Part shown: piece by piece, positions 9,032 to 17,808 of the stretch
Layout: each line of letters starts with the position of its first letter
How positions within the stretch are numbered: position 1 is the first letter of the stretch
Assembly (NCBI GenBank): GCA_018663625.1
Contig: JABJPX010000075.1
Coordinates: forward strand, 44,841 to 108,840
Source: Polaribacter sp.
GTDB taxonomy: Bacteria; Bacteroidota; Bacteroidia; Flavobacteriales; Flavobacteriaceae
Length of the DNA: 64,000 bases
Direction: 5' to 3'
The notes under the pieces: generated by a model
Databases searched by the model: none
Told to the model about the DNA's origin: nothing
Seen by the model: only the letters and a program-made list of their open reading frames with translations
Position numbers and translations under genes: made by a program

Positions 9032-10339
9032 TTAAATGGGTGCTGATAATTCCATTAAAATGGTACATAAAATAGCACCAACAGTACCAATTGCATACCC
9101 AAATACTGCCAATAAAACGCCAACAGTGGCCAATGATGGATGAAACGCTTGCGCTACAATAGGAGCAGAAGCTGCGCCGCCAACATTTGCCTGACTACCA
9201 ACCGCCAAAAAGAAATAAGGAGCGCGAATCATTTTTGCAACAAAAATGAGCAAACCGGCATGAATCCCCATCCATACAAAACCAATTGCAATTAAACCTG
9301 GGTTTTCAAATGCCTGATTTAAATCCATTTTCATACCAATTGTTGCTACTAGAATATAGATAAAGACACTACCTAACTTACTCGCGCCAGCACCTTCATA
9401 ATTTTTTACCTTTGTATAGGATAAAATAATGGCGATAATTGTAGAAATACTAATCAACCAAAAGAAACTAGATCCTAGGAAAGAAAAAATATTCCTCCCA
9501 GTCTGTGAATCCATTGAACCCACAATATTTGTAAAAAAGAGGCTGAGGTATTTTGATGAAAAATGCCCAAAACCAACCGTTCCAAATGCAATTGCCAACA
9601 TAATCATAATGTCCGCTAATGATGGGTTTCTTTTTACTTTTTCCGTGAAGTCAATGACTTTTTCTTTTAGTTTCTCAATGGCGGAAGTATCTGCTTTTAG
9701 CCATTTATTAATCCTATCTTTTTTACCAATTCCAATCAATAAAATAGCCATCCATACATTTGCCACGACAATATCTACAATGACCATTCCGCCATATTTG
9801 GACGGATTGTATTGGTAGATTTCGAACATGGCCGTTTGGTTGGCACCCCCACCAATCCAACTTCCTGCCAAGGTAGAAAGTCCACGCCATACAGCGTCAA
9901 AACCTTCCGCTCCAACAGTTTCTGGTGAAAAAACAGCAATCAACAAAATGGCCAAGGGACCACCAATTATAATACCAACGGTACCTGTAAAAAACATTAT
10001 CAAAGCCTTCGATCCCAAGTTAAAAATGGCTTTTAAATCGATGCTTAAAGTCATTAAAACCAATGCAGCTGGGAGTAAGAACCGACTAGAAACATAGTAC
10101 AGTTGAGACTTTATTGCTACATTTTCTCCCATTGCATTCGTTGTTTCCCATTCTGGAGAAATCAAACCAAACGTTGTAAATATTGCAGGGATGAAATAGG
10201 CCATAAATAACCCAGGTACAATTTTATAGAATTTTGCCCAAAAGCCGGTTTTTAAATTTTCAGTATAAAAAACGAAACCTAATGAAACCATTAAAATTCC
10301 AAACACGATTGCGTCATTTGTAAAAGTGGGTGCTGTCAT
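9032..10339 (-). CDS. DUF819-family membrane transporter
   Basis: A 435-residue polytopic membrane protein with roughly 11 hydrophobic helices. It has the DUF819 hallmarks: the conserved loop LAGSWIGGGANQTAMFE around residues 155-171 and the pseudo-symmetric counterpart AVGSQANVGGAASAP in the C-terminal half. The pair of glycine-rich re-entrant motifs suggests a two-repeat secondary transporter. The substrate is unknown for most of this family. It lies 12 bases from the DUF2490 gene upstream, suggesting an operon with the outer-membrane and secreted genes. Confidence 0.87.
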   Translation of the reverse strand: MTAPTFTNDAIVFGILMVSLGFVFYTENLKTGFWAKFYKIVPGLFMAYFIPAIFTTFGLISPEWETTNAMGENVAIKSQLYYVSSRFLLPAALVLMTLSIDLKAIFNLGSKALIMFFTGTVGIIIGGPLAILLIAVFSPETVGAEGFDAVWRGLSTLAGSWIGGGANQTAMFEIYQYNPSKYGGMVIVDIVVANVWMAILLIGIGKKDRINKWLKADTSAIEKLKEKVIDFTEKVKRNPSLADIMIMLAIAFGTVGFGHFSSKYLSLFFTNIVGSMDSQTGRNIFSFLGSSFFWLISISTIIAIILSYTKVKNYEGAGASKLGSVFIYILVATIGMKMDLNQAFENPGLIAIGFVWMGIHAGLLIFVAKMIRAPYFFLAVGSQANVGGAASAPIVAQAFHPSLATVGVLLAVFGYAIGTVGAILCTILMELSAPI

Positions 10340-10350
10340 TTTCTAAATTT

Positions 10351-11028
10351 TTATTGAATGGCTTTTTTTCTAAAATCAGTATTTAAAAGGATGCCTAATT
10401 GAAGCCTGTCAAAATCCCTGTTCTTAAATTGTTGATTGAAATATCCTGCCTTCAATTTCAAGTGAGAATTAAGTGTATATAGTAATCCACCACCGGTCCA
10501 ATTTTGAGGAATGGTTTCTCCTTTAAAATTGATAAAAATTTCATTGAAAGCATAAATACTCCAAGTTTTTGAAAGTGGATAGGTGGCATTCAAATCATAA
10601 CGAACCCAGTTTTCAGTCGATTTTTCTCCTTGAAATTCTATAAAACGATGTTCGAATCGAAAACGATGTCTTATTTTTAATTTTGTTAAATTAGTATTCC
10701 AATTGATGTCTTCATACAATCTAAACTCTGTTGCAAATTCCGAAGGTTCTTGATATTGTGTATCCGTTTTTACGGGACTGATTCCAAATGTGAAATTAAA
10801 GTTTTTATTTGCCTTATAATTTAAACCCAATCGGTAGATTGATTGTTGAAATTCACTCGTTGTTTCAAAATAACGATAGTGTGCCATTGTTTTTAGTGAG
10901 AATTGATTGGATACTTTATGCGAACCGTTGTACATAAACCATGCGCCTAATTTATTTTCTGGAGATTCTTGTGCCTGCACTTTTGTGAAAAGCAAGCTCA
11001 AACAACATAATAAAATGATTTTTTTCAT
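10351..11028 (-). CDS. DUF2490 outer-membrane beta-barrel protein
   Basis: A 225-residue protein with a signal peptide (cleavage probably after VQAQ, residue 20). The body has alternating aromatic/polar strands (GAWFMYNGSHKVS, HYRYFETTSEFQ, LRLGLNYK-like, RHRFRFEHRF, KAGYFNQQ) and ends in a short strand, as in DUF2490 barrels of Bacteroidota. Barrel size is about 10-12 strands by rough count. Function is unknown. It sits between the VPS10-like gene (10 bases upstream) and the DUF819 transporter. Confidence 0.82.
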   Translation of the reverse strand: MKKIILLCCLSLLFTKVQAQESPENKLGAWFMYNGSHKVSNQFSLKTMAHYRYFETTSEFQQSIYRLGLNYKANKNFNFTFGISPVKTDTQYQEPSEFATEFRLYEDINWNTNLTKLKIRHRFRFEHRFIEFQGEKSTENWVRYDLNATYPLSKTWSIYAFNEIFINFKGETIPQNWTGGGLLYTLNSHLKLKAGYFNQQFKNRDFDRLQLGILLNTDFRKKAIQ

Positions 11029-11037
11029 AGATAAACT

Positions 11038-14000
11038 TTAATTTGTAGTAAAAATTTTGAAGTCCTTAAAAGGTGAGATTTCTATTTTTTCTATAGAAGC
11101 CATATAGGCGAACCAATCCTCCTTAAAAAAAGAGTTTGTTTTAGAGACCGTTTTTTTAAATGTTTCTTTAAATTGATTCATGAGTGTTTTTTCTGTATCC
11201 GTTTGCTCGCCAAAACGAGATCGAATGTATCTACTAGCGAGTCCCAAACGTTGATTTACGGTCACTTCTGGGTTTCTAGTAATTCCTTGTCTTTTATCAA
11301 TTGTTCCCAAATACATTGCGATCAATCCGTCTACCTTTTTAATAATTTCTTTGGATGTAGTAATTTCACTTTTATATTTTTTAGCATCCTCTTTTTCTAA
11401 TTTTACTTTCAAAGTGGTTGCCGTATTTTTACTTTCAACCAATTGCTTTACCATCGCTGCAATTTTTGCTTGATAACCTTCTAGTTCTTTGCTTGCATCA
11501 TATTTTTGATGGATGGCGTCTTGAGAAATTTCTAGTCTTGGGTCAAAAGAAACCGTAATGTCTTGTTCGGAAACTGCTGTCCCAAAAGTCATTTTTAAAT
11601 GATAAACCCCGGGTTTTACAGCAACCCCTGCCGGTTCTCTTTTCGATTTACTTATTTTTCTGGAAGCTCTTGCAACTCCTTTTTCTCTCAGGTACCAAGT
11701 GGTTTTGTGAATACCACTTTCTTTCGGTGTTTTAAATTGCAGTGTTCTTATTTTTTTACTACCGTCAAAAATTTCTAATTTTATGGAATCGTGACGAATT
11801 TCTTTCTTATTATCTTTAGATACCTCCTTTTTTTCTTCAACAGGTTTATTGATGTAATAAGAAATAATTGCTCCCCTTTTTCTATTTTCACCTTGATAGA
11901 TCGCATCGGCTCCAAATCGACTTCCTGTGGGTTGTTGATATGCAGCCTGATAGGCTGTTGGTGGTGAAAATAAGACGAGTTTTTCTTTGGTGATATTGCT
12001 ATTTGCCATGGCTCTTAAGGGACGAATGTCATCTAAAACCCATGCAGCTCTTCCGAAAGTTCCAATCACTAAATCGTGTTCCCTTTCTTGAATGACCAAA
12101 TCTTTAACAGGTACTGTAGGAAAACCAGCAGTCCATTTTGTCCACTTTTTTCCAGCATTGATCGAAATGTACAATCCATCATCTGTTCCTAAAAATAATA
12201 AGTTTTCATTTTCAGGATCTTCTACAATACATAAAGTATAACTTTGTACGTCATTTTCATCAACGATTCGGGTCCATGATTTACCATAGTTTTTGGTTCT
12301 GTAAGCATAGGGCGTATAGTTAAATCGACGATAATCATTTGCAATTAAGAGTGCTTCTCCTTTGTTTTTGTTGGATGCTTTTATTTGTGTAATCCAAGAA
12401 TTTTTTGGCAACCCTTTGATGTTTTTTGCGACATTGGTCCAACTTTTACCACCATTTTTAGTAATGTGTACTTGTCCATCATCTGTTGCTGCCCATAAAA
12501 TATCTTTCTCTACAACGGTGGGTTCAATAACTAAAATTGTACAATGGTTTTCTGCACCAGTTGCATCCATCGTTAAACCACCACTTTCGGCTTGTTTCAA
12601 TTTTTCTGGATCATTGGTAGATAGATCTGGTGAAATCGTATTCCAGGTTAATCCTTTATCGGTTGATTTGTGTACAAATTGACTTCCAAAATACAGTGTT
12701 GAACTATCAAAAGGATCTATATTTATTGCAGCGTTCCAATTGAAACGTAATTTTACTGCTGCGTCTTTATGTGTCGGTTTTACTCCGTAGTTATTTCCTG
12801 TTAGATAATCATATCTTGAAACGGATCCTTGTTGACTCATTGTCCATCCATACCGCGCATCCTCTTTGTCAGGTACGACATCAAAACCATCCCCAAAGCT
12901 TATTTCTTGCCAATATGAATTTCGAATTCCTTGACTTTTCCAAACATATGCAGGGCCTCTCCAAGAGCCATTGTCTTGCATTCCGCCATAGACATTGTAA
13001 GGAAACTCATTGTCTATATTGATATGATAGAATTGTGCAACTGGAATGTTTCCGATAAAACGCCAGGTTTTTCCACCATCTTTTGTGATGTTTAAACCAC
13101 CGTCATTTCCATCAATCATAAATTTCCCATTGGTAGGGTGTATCCACCAAGCATGATGGTCTGGGTGAACGCCATTGTCCACACCATAGGCAGGCATTAA
13201 TTGTTTAAATGATTCTCCACCATCTTTCGAAACGTTGATGTAAGTAAAAACAGTATATAATTTGTTTTCATTTTGTGGATCTACATAAATTTCTGAATAA
13301 TAAAAAGGACGATTTCCAATTCCAGGTTTGTCATTAATTTTTTTCCATTTAAAACCGCCATCTTCACTTTTATAGAGTGCGTTTTTTTTCGCTTCTATCA
13401 AGGCATAGATAACTTCTGGATTGTTGGGGGCTATGGCCACACCAATTCTTCCCAGTTCCCCTTTTGGTAAACCTTCTTTTTCTGTGATTTTTTTCCAGTT
13501 TTCTCCACCGTCATGGGTAATGTATAAACCACTTCCTTCACCACCAGATTTAAAAAACCAAGGGTCGCGTTTGTGTTCCCACATTGCTGCAATGATTTTA
13601 TTTGGATTGGTAGGGTTCATAATTAAATCAGCAGCCCCAGACTTATTATTTGTATATAAAATCTGTTTCCAAGTTTTACCTCCATCGATTGTTTTATATA
13701 TCCCACGTTCTTTGTGTTCTCCCCAAGGAGATCCAATAGCACCTACATAGACTATGTCTGGGTTTGTTGGGTGAATAAGAACTCGGTGTATGTGTCGTGT
13801 CTTTTCCAATCCCATGGGTTTCCATGTTTTTCCAGCATTTAAAGATTTATAAATTCCAAATCCACCATTCAGACTATTTCTTGGGTTTCCTTCACCAGTA
13901 CCTGCCCAAAGAACACTTGGGTTTGATTGTTGAATGGCAATGGCGCCAATAGAAGCTGTTAATTCATTTTCGAATATAGGTGCCCATTTTATTCCGCCAG

Positions 14001-14208
14001 AAGTAGATTTCCAAATTCCGCCAGAAGCAGTACCCACATACATTATTTCAGGATTCGATTCTACAACATCAATAGCAGTCACACGACCAGACATTCCTCC
14101 AGGGCCAATGTTTCTGGGTTTCATATTTTTTACCATGTCCATCGAAAACTCTTGAGAGAATGATAGGGGGGCAGTACATAAAAATAATAGCGTGAGTAGT
14201 TTTTTCAT
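11038..14208 (-). CDS. secreted VPS10/sortilin-like Asp-box (BNR) beta-propeller protein
   Basis: A 1056-residue protein with a signal peptide (MKKLLTLLFLCTAPLSFSQ). At least ten Asp-box repeats of the form S/TxDxGxxW are visible (KTIDGGKTW, ITHDGGENW, KSEDGGFKW, ITKDGGKTW, KSTDKGLTW, ITKNGGKSW). They form a sortilin/VPS10-like propeller over about residues 20-720. The last 330 residues contain an Ig-like part and a helical tail. RefSeq commonly labels such proteins glycosyl hydrolase, but no catalytic residues can be assigned, so I do not claim hydrolysis. The ATG at 14208 was chosen over one 14 codons upstream because it directly begins the signal peptide. First gene of the cluster running left to 8278. 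Confidence 0.87.
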   Translation of the reverse strand: MKKLLTLLFLCTAPLSFSQEFSMDMVKNMKPRNIGPGGMSGRVTAIDVVESNPEIMYVGTASGGIWKSTSGGIKWAPIFENELTASIGAIAIQQSNPSVLWAGTGEGNPRNSLNGGFGIYKSLNAGKTWKPMGLEKTRHIHRVLIHPTNPDIVYVGAIGSPWGEHKERGIYKTIDGGKTWKQILYTNNKSGAADLIMNPTNPNKIIAAMWEHKRDPWFFKSGGEGSGLYITHDGGENWKKITEKEGLPKGELGRIGVAIAPNNPEVIYALIEAKKNALYKSEDGGFKWKKINDKPGIGNRPFYYSEIYVDPQNENKLYTVFTYINVSKDGGESFKQLMPAYGVDNGVHPDHHAWWIHPTNGKFMIDGNDGGLNITKDGGKTWRFIGNIPVAQFYHINIDNEFPYNVYGGMQDNGSWRGPAYVWKSQGIRNSYWQEISFGDGFDVVPDKEDARYGWTMSQQGSVSRYDYLTGNNYGVKPTHKDAAVKLRFNWNAAINIDPFDSSTLYFGSQFVHKSTDKGLTWNTISPDLSTNDPEKLKQAESGGLTMDATGAENHCTILVIEPTVVEKDILWAATDDGQVHITKNGGKSWTNVAKNIKGLPKNSWITQIKASNKNKGEALLIANDYRRFNYTPYAYRTKNYGKSWTRIVDENDVQSYTLCIVEDPENENLLFLGTDDGLYISINAGKKWTKWTAGFPTVPVKDLVIQEREHDLVIGTFGRAAWVLDDIRPLRAMANSNITKEKLVLFSPPTAYQAAYQQPTGSRFGADAIYQGENRKRGAIISYYINKPVEEKKEVSKDNKKEIRHDSIKLEIFDGSKKIRTLQFKTPKESGIHKTTWYLREKGVARASRKISKSKREPAGVAVKPGVYHLKMTFGTAVSEQDITVSFDPRLEISQDAIHQKYDASKELEGYQAKIAAMVKQLVESKNTATTLKVKLEKEDAKKYKSEITTSKEIIKKVDGLIAMYLGTIDKRQGITRNPEVTVNQRLGLASRYIRSRFGEQTDTEKTLMNQFKETFKKTVSKTNSFFKEDWFAYMASIEKIEISPFKDFKIFTTN

Positions 14209-14280
14209 TATGGTTTTTATTAATATAAAATAACAGGCAACAAGATACAAAATAGATTTTTTTTCTTATCGCTAAAAGGT

Positions 14281-14326
14281 CAATATTAATAATAGTATTA
14301 TTAATTGCTTTACACAATTAATATTG
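14281..14326. repeat. nested AT-rich inverted repeats in the divergent intergenic region
   Basis: ATTAATAATA (14285-14294) and TATTATTAAT (14296-14305) are a perfect inverted repeat around one G. An outer pair, CAATATTAAT (14281-14290) and ATTAATATTG (14317-14326), is also perfect. They lie between the VPS10-like gene and the divergent gene at 14358. They could be a shared operator, but low-complexity AT sequence makes chance likely. Confidence 0.35.
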
Positions 14327-14357
14327 GTAAGTTTGTTGCTAATAAAATCATATATTT

Positions 14358-15029
14358 ATGAAAAAATTAGTTTATTTATTATTGTTTGTTAGTACGATTT
14401 CATATTCTCAAAACGCTTTTATGGAGTACCAATTTTCTGCTAAAAGAGGAACTGAAAGTGCAATTTTAGCCCTAACAGATGATATTTGGGGAGATGCAAA
14501 ATTCAAATCTGGAGGGATTAATATTGAGTCTTTTAGTATTGGTAATGAGGGATCTACCCATAGAATTGTTTTGTACGGTGATCCTGGAAATTGGGGAAGA
14601 AATGACTCGATATCAGCGGCAAATAAATGGGGTGTTTTTATTCAGAAATTAAACAATCATATTGACAAATGGACGCATAGTTCTTCTGGAAATGTAATGA
14701 GTTGGGTTGGTGACAATGAAGCGTATAATTATGTTCAGATTTTTGAATTTAAAGCGAGCGATCCAGCAGCTTTTAAAGCAGCTCATGATGAAATCGTTAG
14801 TGAAATGACTCCTTACAGAAAAGGAGAAGTTGGTTTTGGAAGTTATGAAATCGCTGGATTTCAAGGAGCGACGCATTGGGTTGCAATCACAGCAAATGAT
14901 TGGTCTGATTTGATTTCAACTCGAAGAGCGATGAAAAAAATTACAAAACCTTGGAAAAAGTATTATAAAAATCGAGGAAAAGTTGAGCATGTTAGAAATT
15001 ATACTGCTAAGACTATTAAAAGGTATTAA
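14358..15029 (+). CDS. secreted protein of unknown function
   Basis: A 223-residue protein with a clear signal peptide (MKKLVYLLLFVSTISYSQ). I do not recognise the family with certainty. The mature part is rich in aromatic and Gly residues and appears to hold two related alpha/beta segments (residues about 20-120 and 120-223). Each has an FKSGG/FKAS-like strand, and a helix precedes a WV-containing strand (FMEYQFSAKRG and YVQIFEFKASDP). This suggests a dimeric-ferredoxin-like (dabb-type) fold duplicated in tandem, by inference only. It is a single-gene transcript flanked by its own terminator and divergent from the VPS10-like operon. Confidence 0.7.
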   Translation: MKKLVYLLLFVSTISYSQNAFMEYQFSAKRGTESAILALTDDIWGDAKFKSGGINIESFSIGNEGSTHRIVLYGDPGNWGRNDSISAANKWGVFIQKLNNHIDKWTHSSSGNVMSWVGDNEAYNYVQIFEFKASDPAAFKAAHDEIVSEMTPYRKGEVGFGSYEIAGFQGATHWVAITANDWSDLISTRRAMKKITKPWKKYYKNRGKVEHVRNYTAKTIKRY

Positions 15030-15047
15030 TACTTAAAACTAATACCT

Positions 15048-15077
15048 AAAAAAGCGCCTTCAAAAAGGCGCTTTTTT
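15048..15077. terminator. bidirectional terminator between the 14358 gene and the RHH gene
   Basis: AAAAAAGCGCCTT, a 4-base loop and AAGGCGCTTTTTT form a GC-centred hairpin with A and T tracts on both sides. It ends the rightward secreted-protein gene. It also receives the leftward SPFH operon, whose last stop codon (15076-15078) lies in the T tract. Confidence 0.88.
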
Positions 15078-15243
15078 ATAATTTCTCTTTTTTTATGGGG
15101 GTTCTTTTTGCCTCTTTTAAAGCTTGTGTTAGCATCCATTCTATCTGACCGTTTGTAGAGCGAAATTCATCTGCAGCCCATTTTTCAATGGCTTTCATCA
15201 TATCTTCATTAACGCGCAATGCAAAGGCTTTTTTCTTTGACAT
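15076..15243 (-). CDS. Arc-type ribbon-helix-helix DNA-binding protein
   Basis: A 55-residue gene that I translated by hand. It starts MSKKKAFALRVNEDMMKAIE and continues with KWAADEFRSTNGQIEWMLTQ. The strand FALRVNE, helix A (DMMKAIEKWAADEF) and helix B (STNGQIEWMLTQALKEA) are the Arc/MetJ ribbon-helix-helix pattern. The strand residues that would contact DNA are Ala6-Val11. It starts one base after the hydrolase stop and is the last gene of the SPFH operon, suggesting autoregulation of that operon. Short Arc-like genes next to SPFH genes are common in Bacteroidota from memory, not checked here. Its stop lies in a bidirectional terminator. Confidence 0.85.
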   Translation of the reverse strand: MSKKKAFALRVNEDMMKAIEKWAADEFRSTNGQIEWMLTQALKEAKRTPIKKEKL

Positions 15244-15244
15244 T

Positions 15245-16159
15245 TTAAGGTGTCTTTTTTATAAATGAAACAATCGTATCAATCAGTTTTTTTGAGATTG
15301 GGAACTCTGGAGAACTATAAGATTTGATATTGTCTTCCTCGTTTTCAATATCCTTTAAAATGTGGTTCATGTTTTGGATGATCGTATAAGATGCAGTTGG
15401 TTTTGCTTCTTTAAGATTTGAAGCATTTTCAATCCCTACTTGAATGTCTTTGTCACCGTTTACAATAAGTGTGGGAATTGTTATTTTTTTAATTTCTGTT
15501 ATGGGATCTATGACTATCCAAGAAGTCCAAAACTCTTGGTTCGGCTTTGCGAAAATTGCCATCAAATTTGGATTTACTTCTTTAATACTTCCTGTTTCTT
15601 TGAGTTCTTTAAAATGTGCTTTTGCTATTTTGCCGAATTCAGGACTCTGTGCATTGAGTTGTTTTATCAGAATTTTGTCAATCGTTTCTCCTGCACCTGC
15701 AATAGAAATGTATTTGTCTACATTATTCAAAGCCATCATGGCAATCAAAGAACCTTGACTATGACCTGCTAAAATAATGCTGCTAAAACGGGTCTCGTTT
15801 TTAAAATGATTTACGACTTCCTCAACATCAAAAATGAAATCTTTAAAAAAAACACCGTCTTTTAAGAATGTACTATTTTTGGGATTTGCGGTTCGCTTAT
15901 CATAGCTAAAGAAAGCGATGTTTTCTTTGTTTACTGCAGCCCTAAATTGTTTGATGTATTGGGGTTGATTCCCATCTCTGTCTACGCCACCAGATCCATG
16001 AACCCAGATAATGAGGGGGCTTTTTTCTTCGGGATAGCTTAACGTACCTGGCAATTGAATTGCTTGGTTTTGAATTGTAATTTCTTCTATTGTTATTTGT
16101 GAAAATCCGTTTGTGATTCCTAGTAAAACAACTATCAAAAAGTAGCGTGATCGCATCAT
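15245..16159 (-). CDS. secreted alpha/beta hydrolase
   Basis: A 304-residue alpha/beta hydrolase with an N-terminal signal peptide (ending NGFSQ). The oxyanion motif is WVHGSGG (residues 52-58) and the nucleophile elbow is GHSQGS with Ser134. The acid is probably Asp236 (NGDKD) and the histidine His266 (NMNHIL). The closest broad group is the dienelactone hydrolase/BAAT-like serine esterase or peptidase fold; the substrate is unknown. Its start overlaps the stop of the PH-like gene by 4 bases (16156-16159), and its stop is one base before the RHH gene, so it is translationally coupled within the SPFH operon. Confidence 0.88.
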   Translation of the reverse strand: MMRSRYFLIVVLLGITNGFSQITIEEITIQNQAIQLPGTLSYPEEKSPLIIWVHGSGGVDRDGNQPQYIKQFRAAVNKENIAFFSYDKRTANPKNSTFLKDGVFFKDFIFDVEEVVNHFKNETRFSSIILAGHSQGSLIAMMALNNVDKYISIAGAGETIDKILIKQLNAQSPEFGKIAKAHFKELKETGSIKEVNPNLMAIFAKPNQEFWTSWIVIDPITEIKKITIPTLIVNGDKDIQVGIENASNLKEAKPTASYTIIQNMNHILKDIENEEDNIKSYSSPEFPISKKLIDTIVSFIKKTP

Positions 16160-16647
16160 GATTGTATCAAATTATACGCTTTTAAAACTCTGCTTACAGC
16201 TTCTTTTTTTTGGGTTCCAATCAGTAATTTTTTACCGTTTTTTAGTGTTAATTGGATACCAATATCACCAGAGACATTCACGGCATTACCTTTCTTTTCG
16301 TTGAAACTGTAACGCAAACCCCAACCTCCATATTCTCCTATGGGGTCGTAAGTTCTTACTTCTGCTTTGGTGATTTCTGACCATAAAAGTGTTTTCATTG
16401 AAAAATGGAATGGAAAAAATTGATAATGAATCCCTTTTTCATCGATTCTTGTAGATAATTTGAATATGAAAATCAACAAAACAGAGGCAATGATTCCAAT
16501 TGATCCTAGGAATTCATTGGTAGTCATGCTGGTGTTGTCTTTTATATATTCATTGATAATCAAACTAACTGGAACCAGGAGGCTAAACCCTAAAAGTACC
16601 ATGAGCCAAACCTGTCTAAATCGTTGTTCTTCCTTGAAAACTTTCAT
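16156..16647 (-). CDS. two-helix membrane protein with PH-like C-terminal domain (DUF6141-like)
   Basis: A 163-residue protein with two transmembrane helices (about residues 13-31 and 46-62) followed by a cytoplasmic PH-like/bPH domain. The domain has the strands TRIDEKGIHYQFFPFH, SEITKAEVRTYDP, WGLRYSF, GIQLTLKNGKKLLIGTQ and a C-terminal helix. bPH domains often associate with SPFH or membrane-sensing proteins. It is operonic: 2 bases after the DUF4177 gene, and overlapping the hydrolase start. Function inferred only from fold. Confidence 0.78.
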   Translation of the reverse strand: MKVFKEEQRFRQVWLMVLLGFSLLVPVSLIINEYIKDNTSMTTNEFLGSIGIIASVLLIFIFKLSTRIDEKGIHYQFFPFHFSMKTLLWSEITKAEVRTYDPIGEYGGWGLRYSFNEKKGNAVNVSGDIGIQLTLKNGKKLLIGTQKKEAVSRVLKAYNLIQS

Positions 16648-16649
16648 GG

Positions 16650-16808
16650 TTACCTATTCTTATCTCTTTCTAATATTATTGAATTCCCATTGACAGGCAC
16701 CTCTTTTAAAGTCCAACCTTCTCTTGCATATTGATTTAAAAGGTCCTCAAAGTTTTGAGTTCTATTTCTAAAGCCCAATTTTAATGTTACTACTTTATAT
16801 TCTTTCAT
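16650..16808 (-). CDS. DUF4177-like small protein
   Basis: A 52-residue gene that I translated by hand. It begins MKEYKVVTLKLGF, continues NRTQNFEDLLNQYAREGW, and ends TLKEVPVNGNSIILERDKNR. The pattern YKVV, a helix ending in N.YA.EGW, then a strand LKEV and a C-terminal strand IILER is the DUF4177 fold (a small beta-alpha-beta-beta protein of unknown function). Its stop is 2 bases from the PH-like gene and its start 22 bases after the SPFH gene. DUF4177 genes are often in membrane-stress operons, but no role is proven. Confidence 0.82.
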   Translation of the reverse strand: MKEYKVVTLKLGFRNRTQNFEDLLNQYAREGWTLKEVPVNGNSIILERDKNR

Positions 16809-16830
16809 CTTTTCATTTTTTTACTGTCTA

Positions 16831-17691
16831 CTAATGATTCAAAGTTCCTGTATTCACCACAGGAGAGGCCTCTTTATCTCCACATAAGATCACCAATAAG
16901 TTACTCACCATCGCTGCTTTTCGTTCGTCATCTAGTACAACAATTTCCTTTTTATCTAATTCTTCCAAGGCCATTTCTACCATCTCTACGGCTCCTTGTA
17001 CGATTTTGTGTCTAGCGGCAACAATTGCAGTTGCTTGTTGTCTTTTTAGCATGGCGCTTGCAATTTCTTGGGCATATGCCAAGTAGCCAATTCGAGCTTC
17101 TAAAACTTCAATTCCGGCAATGGATAGGCGCTCGTCAATTTCTTTTTCTAAAGCTTCAGATACCTCATTTACACTAGAACGTAAGGTAATGTCTTCGTCA
17201 TGTCCTTCATCAGCAAAATTATCGTATGGATACATACTTGCCAATTTTCGAACTGCAGCATCGGTTTGAACGCGTACAAAATTTTCATAATTATCGACAT
17301 CAAATGCAGCTTTGTAGGTATTGGTAACCCGCCAAACTAAAATGGTAGAAATCATAATTGGATTTCCTAATTTGTCATTTACTTTCAAGCGTTCACTATC
17401 AAAATTACTCGCTCTTAATGAAATGGTTTTTTTTCTGAATAAAGGGTTTGCCCAATAAAGACCGTTGTCTTTAATCGTTCCGATATACTTTCCGAAAAGT
17501 AAGATCACTTTAGAGGTGTTTGGGTTTACTAAAATAAAGCCAAACAGTCCAAAGAAACCAATAAAAGTGACGATTAAAAAACGTGGGTCTTCCGAGCGTA
17601 TCGCTGTTGTAATACTTCCAAAAAATAATGCGATAAGTATGAATAGCATTAAGTAGCCATTTGCGGGCTTGATTATTTTTTCTTCTTTCAT
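16831..17691 (-). CDS. SPFH-domain (stomatin/prohibitin-like) membrane protein
   Basis: A 286-residue protein. Two hydrophobic segments at the N-terminus (about residues 12-30 and 38-56) are followed by an SPFH/band 7 domain: NTSKVILLFGKYIGTIKDNGLYWANP, TISLRASNF, IMISTILVWRVTN and the helical RAGE-type region IAGIEVLEARIGYLAYAQEIASAML-like. The C-terminus is a coiled helix with QQATAIVAARHKIVQGAVEM. SPFH proteins form large membrane-associated rings or cages that organise lipids or proteases. It heads a five-gene leftward operon (DUF4177, PH-like, hydrolase, RHH). Confidence 0.9.
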   Translation of the reverse strand: MKEEKIIKPANGYLMLFILIALFFGSITTAIRSEDPRFLIVTFIGFFGLFGFILVNPNTSKVILLFGKYIGTIKDNGLYWANPLFRKKTISLRASNFDSERLKVNDKLGNPIMISTILVWRVTNTYKAAFDVDNYENFVRVQTDAAVRKLASMYPYDNFADEGHDEDITLRSSVNEVSEALEKEIDERLSIAGIEVLEARIGYLAYAQEIASAMLKRQQATAIVAARHKIVQGAVEMVEMALEELDKKEIVVLDDERKAAMVSNLLVILCGDKEASPVVNTGTLNH

Positions 17692-17808
17692 AAATTTATG
17701 ATTGATATTAAATTGATATCACGAAGATATGATATATTTTTTTGTTTTTACAATTATTTTCATCTTTATTTTTATAATTTAGCTGAAAATTAATTTTAAA
17801 AATTTATA

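Noticed and set aside
9429..9818. Plus-strand open frame of 129 codons inside the DUF819 gene
   Set aside because: Antisense shadow of a clear membrane-protein gene.
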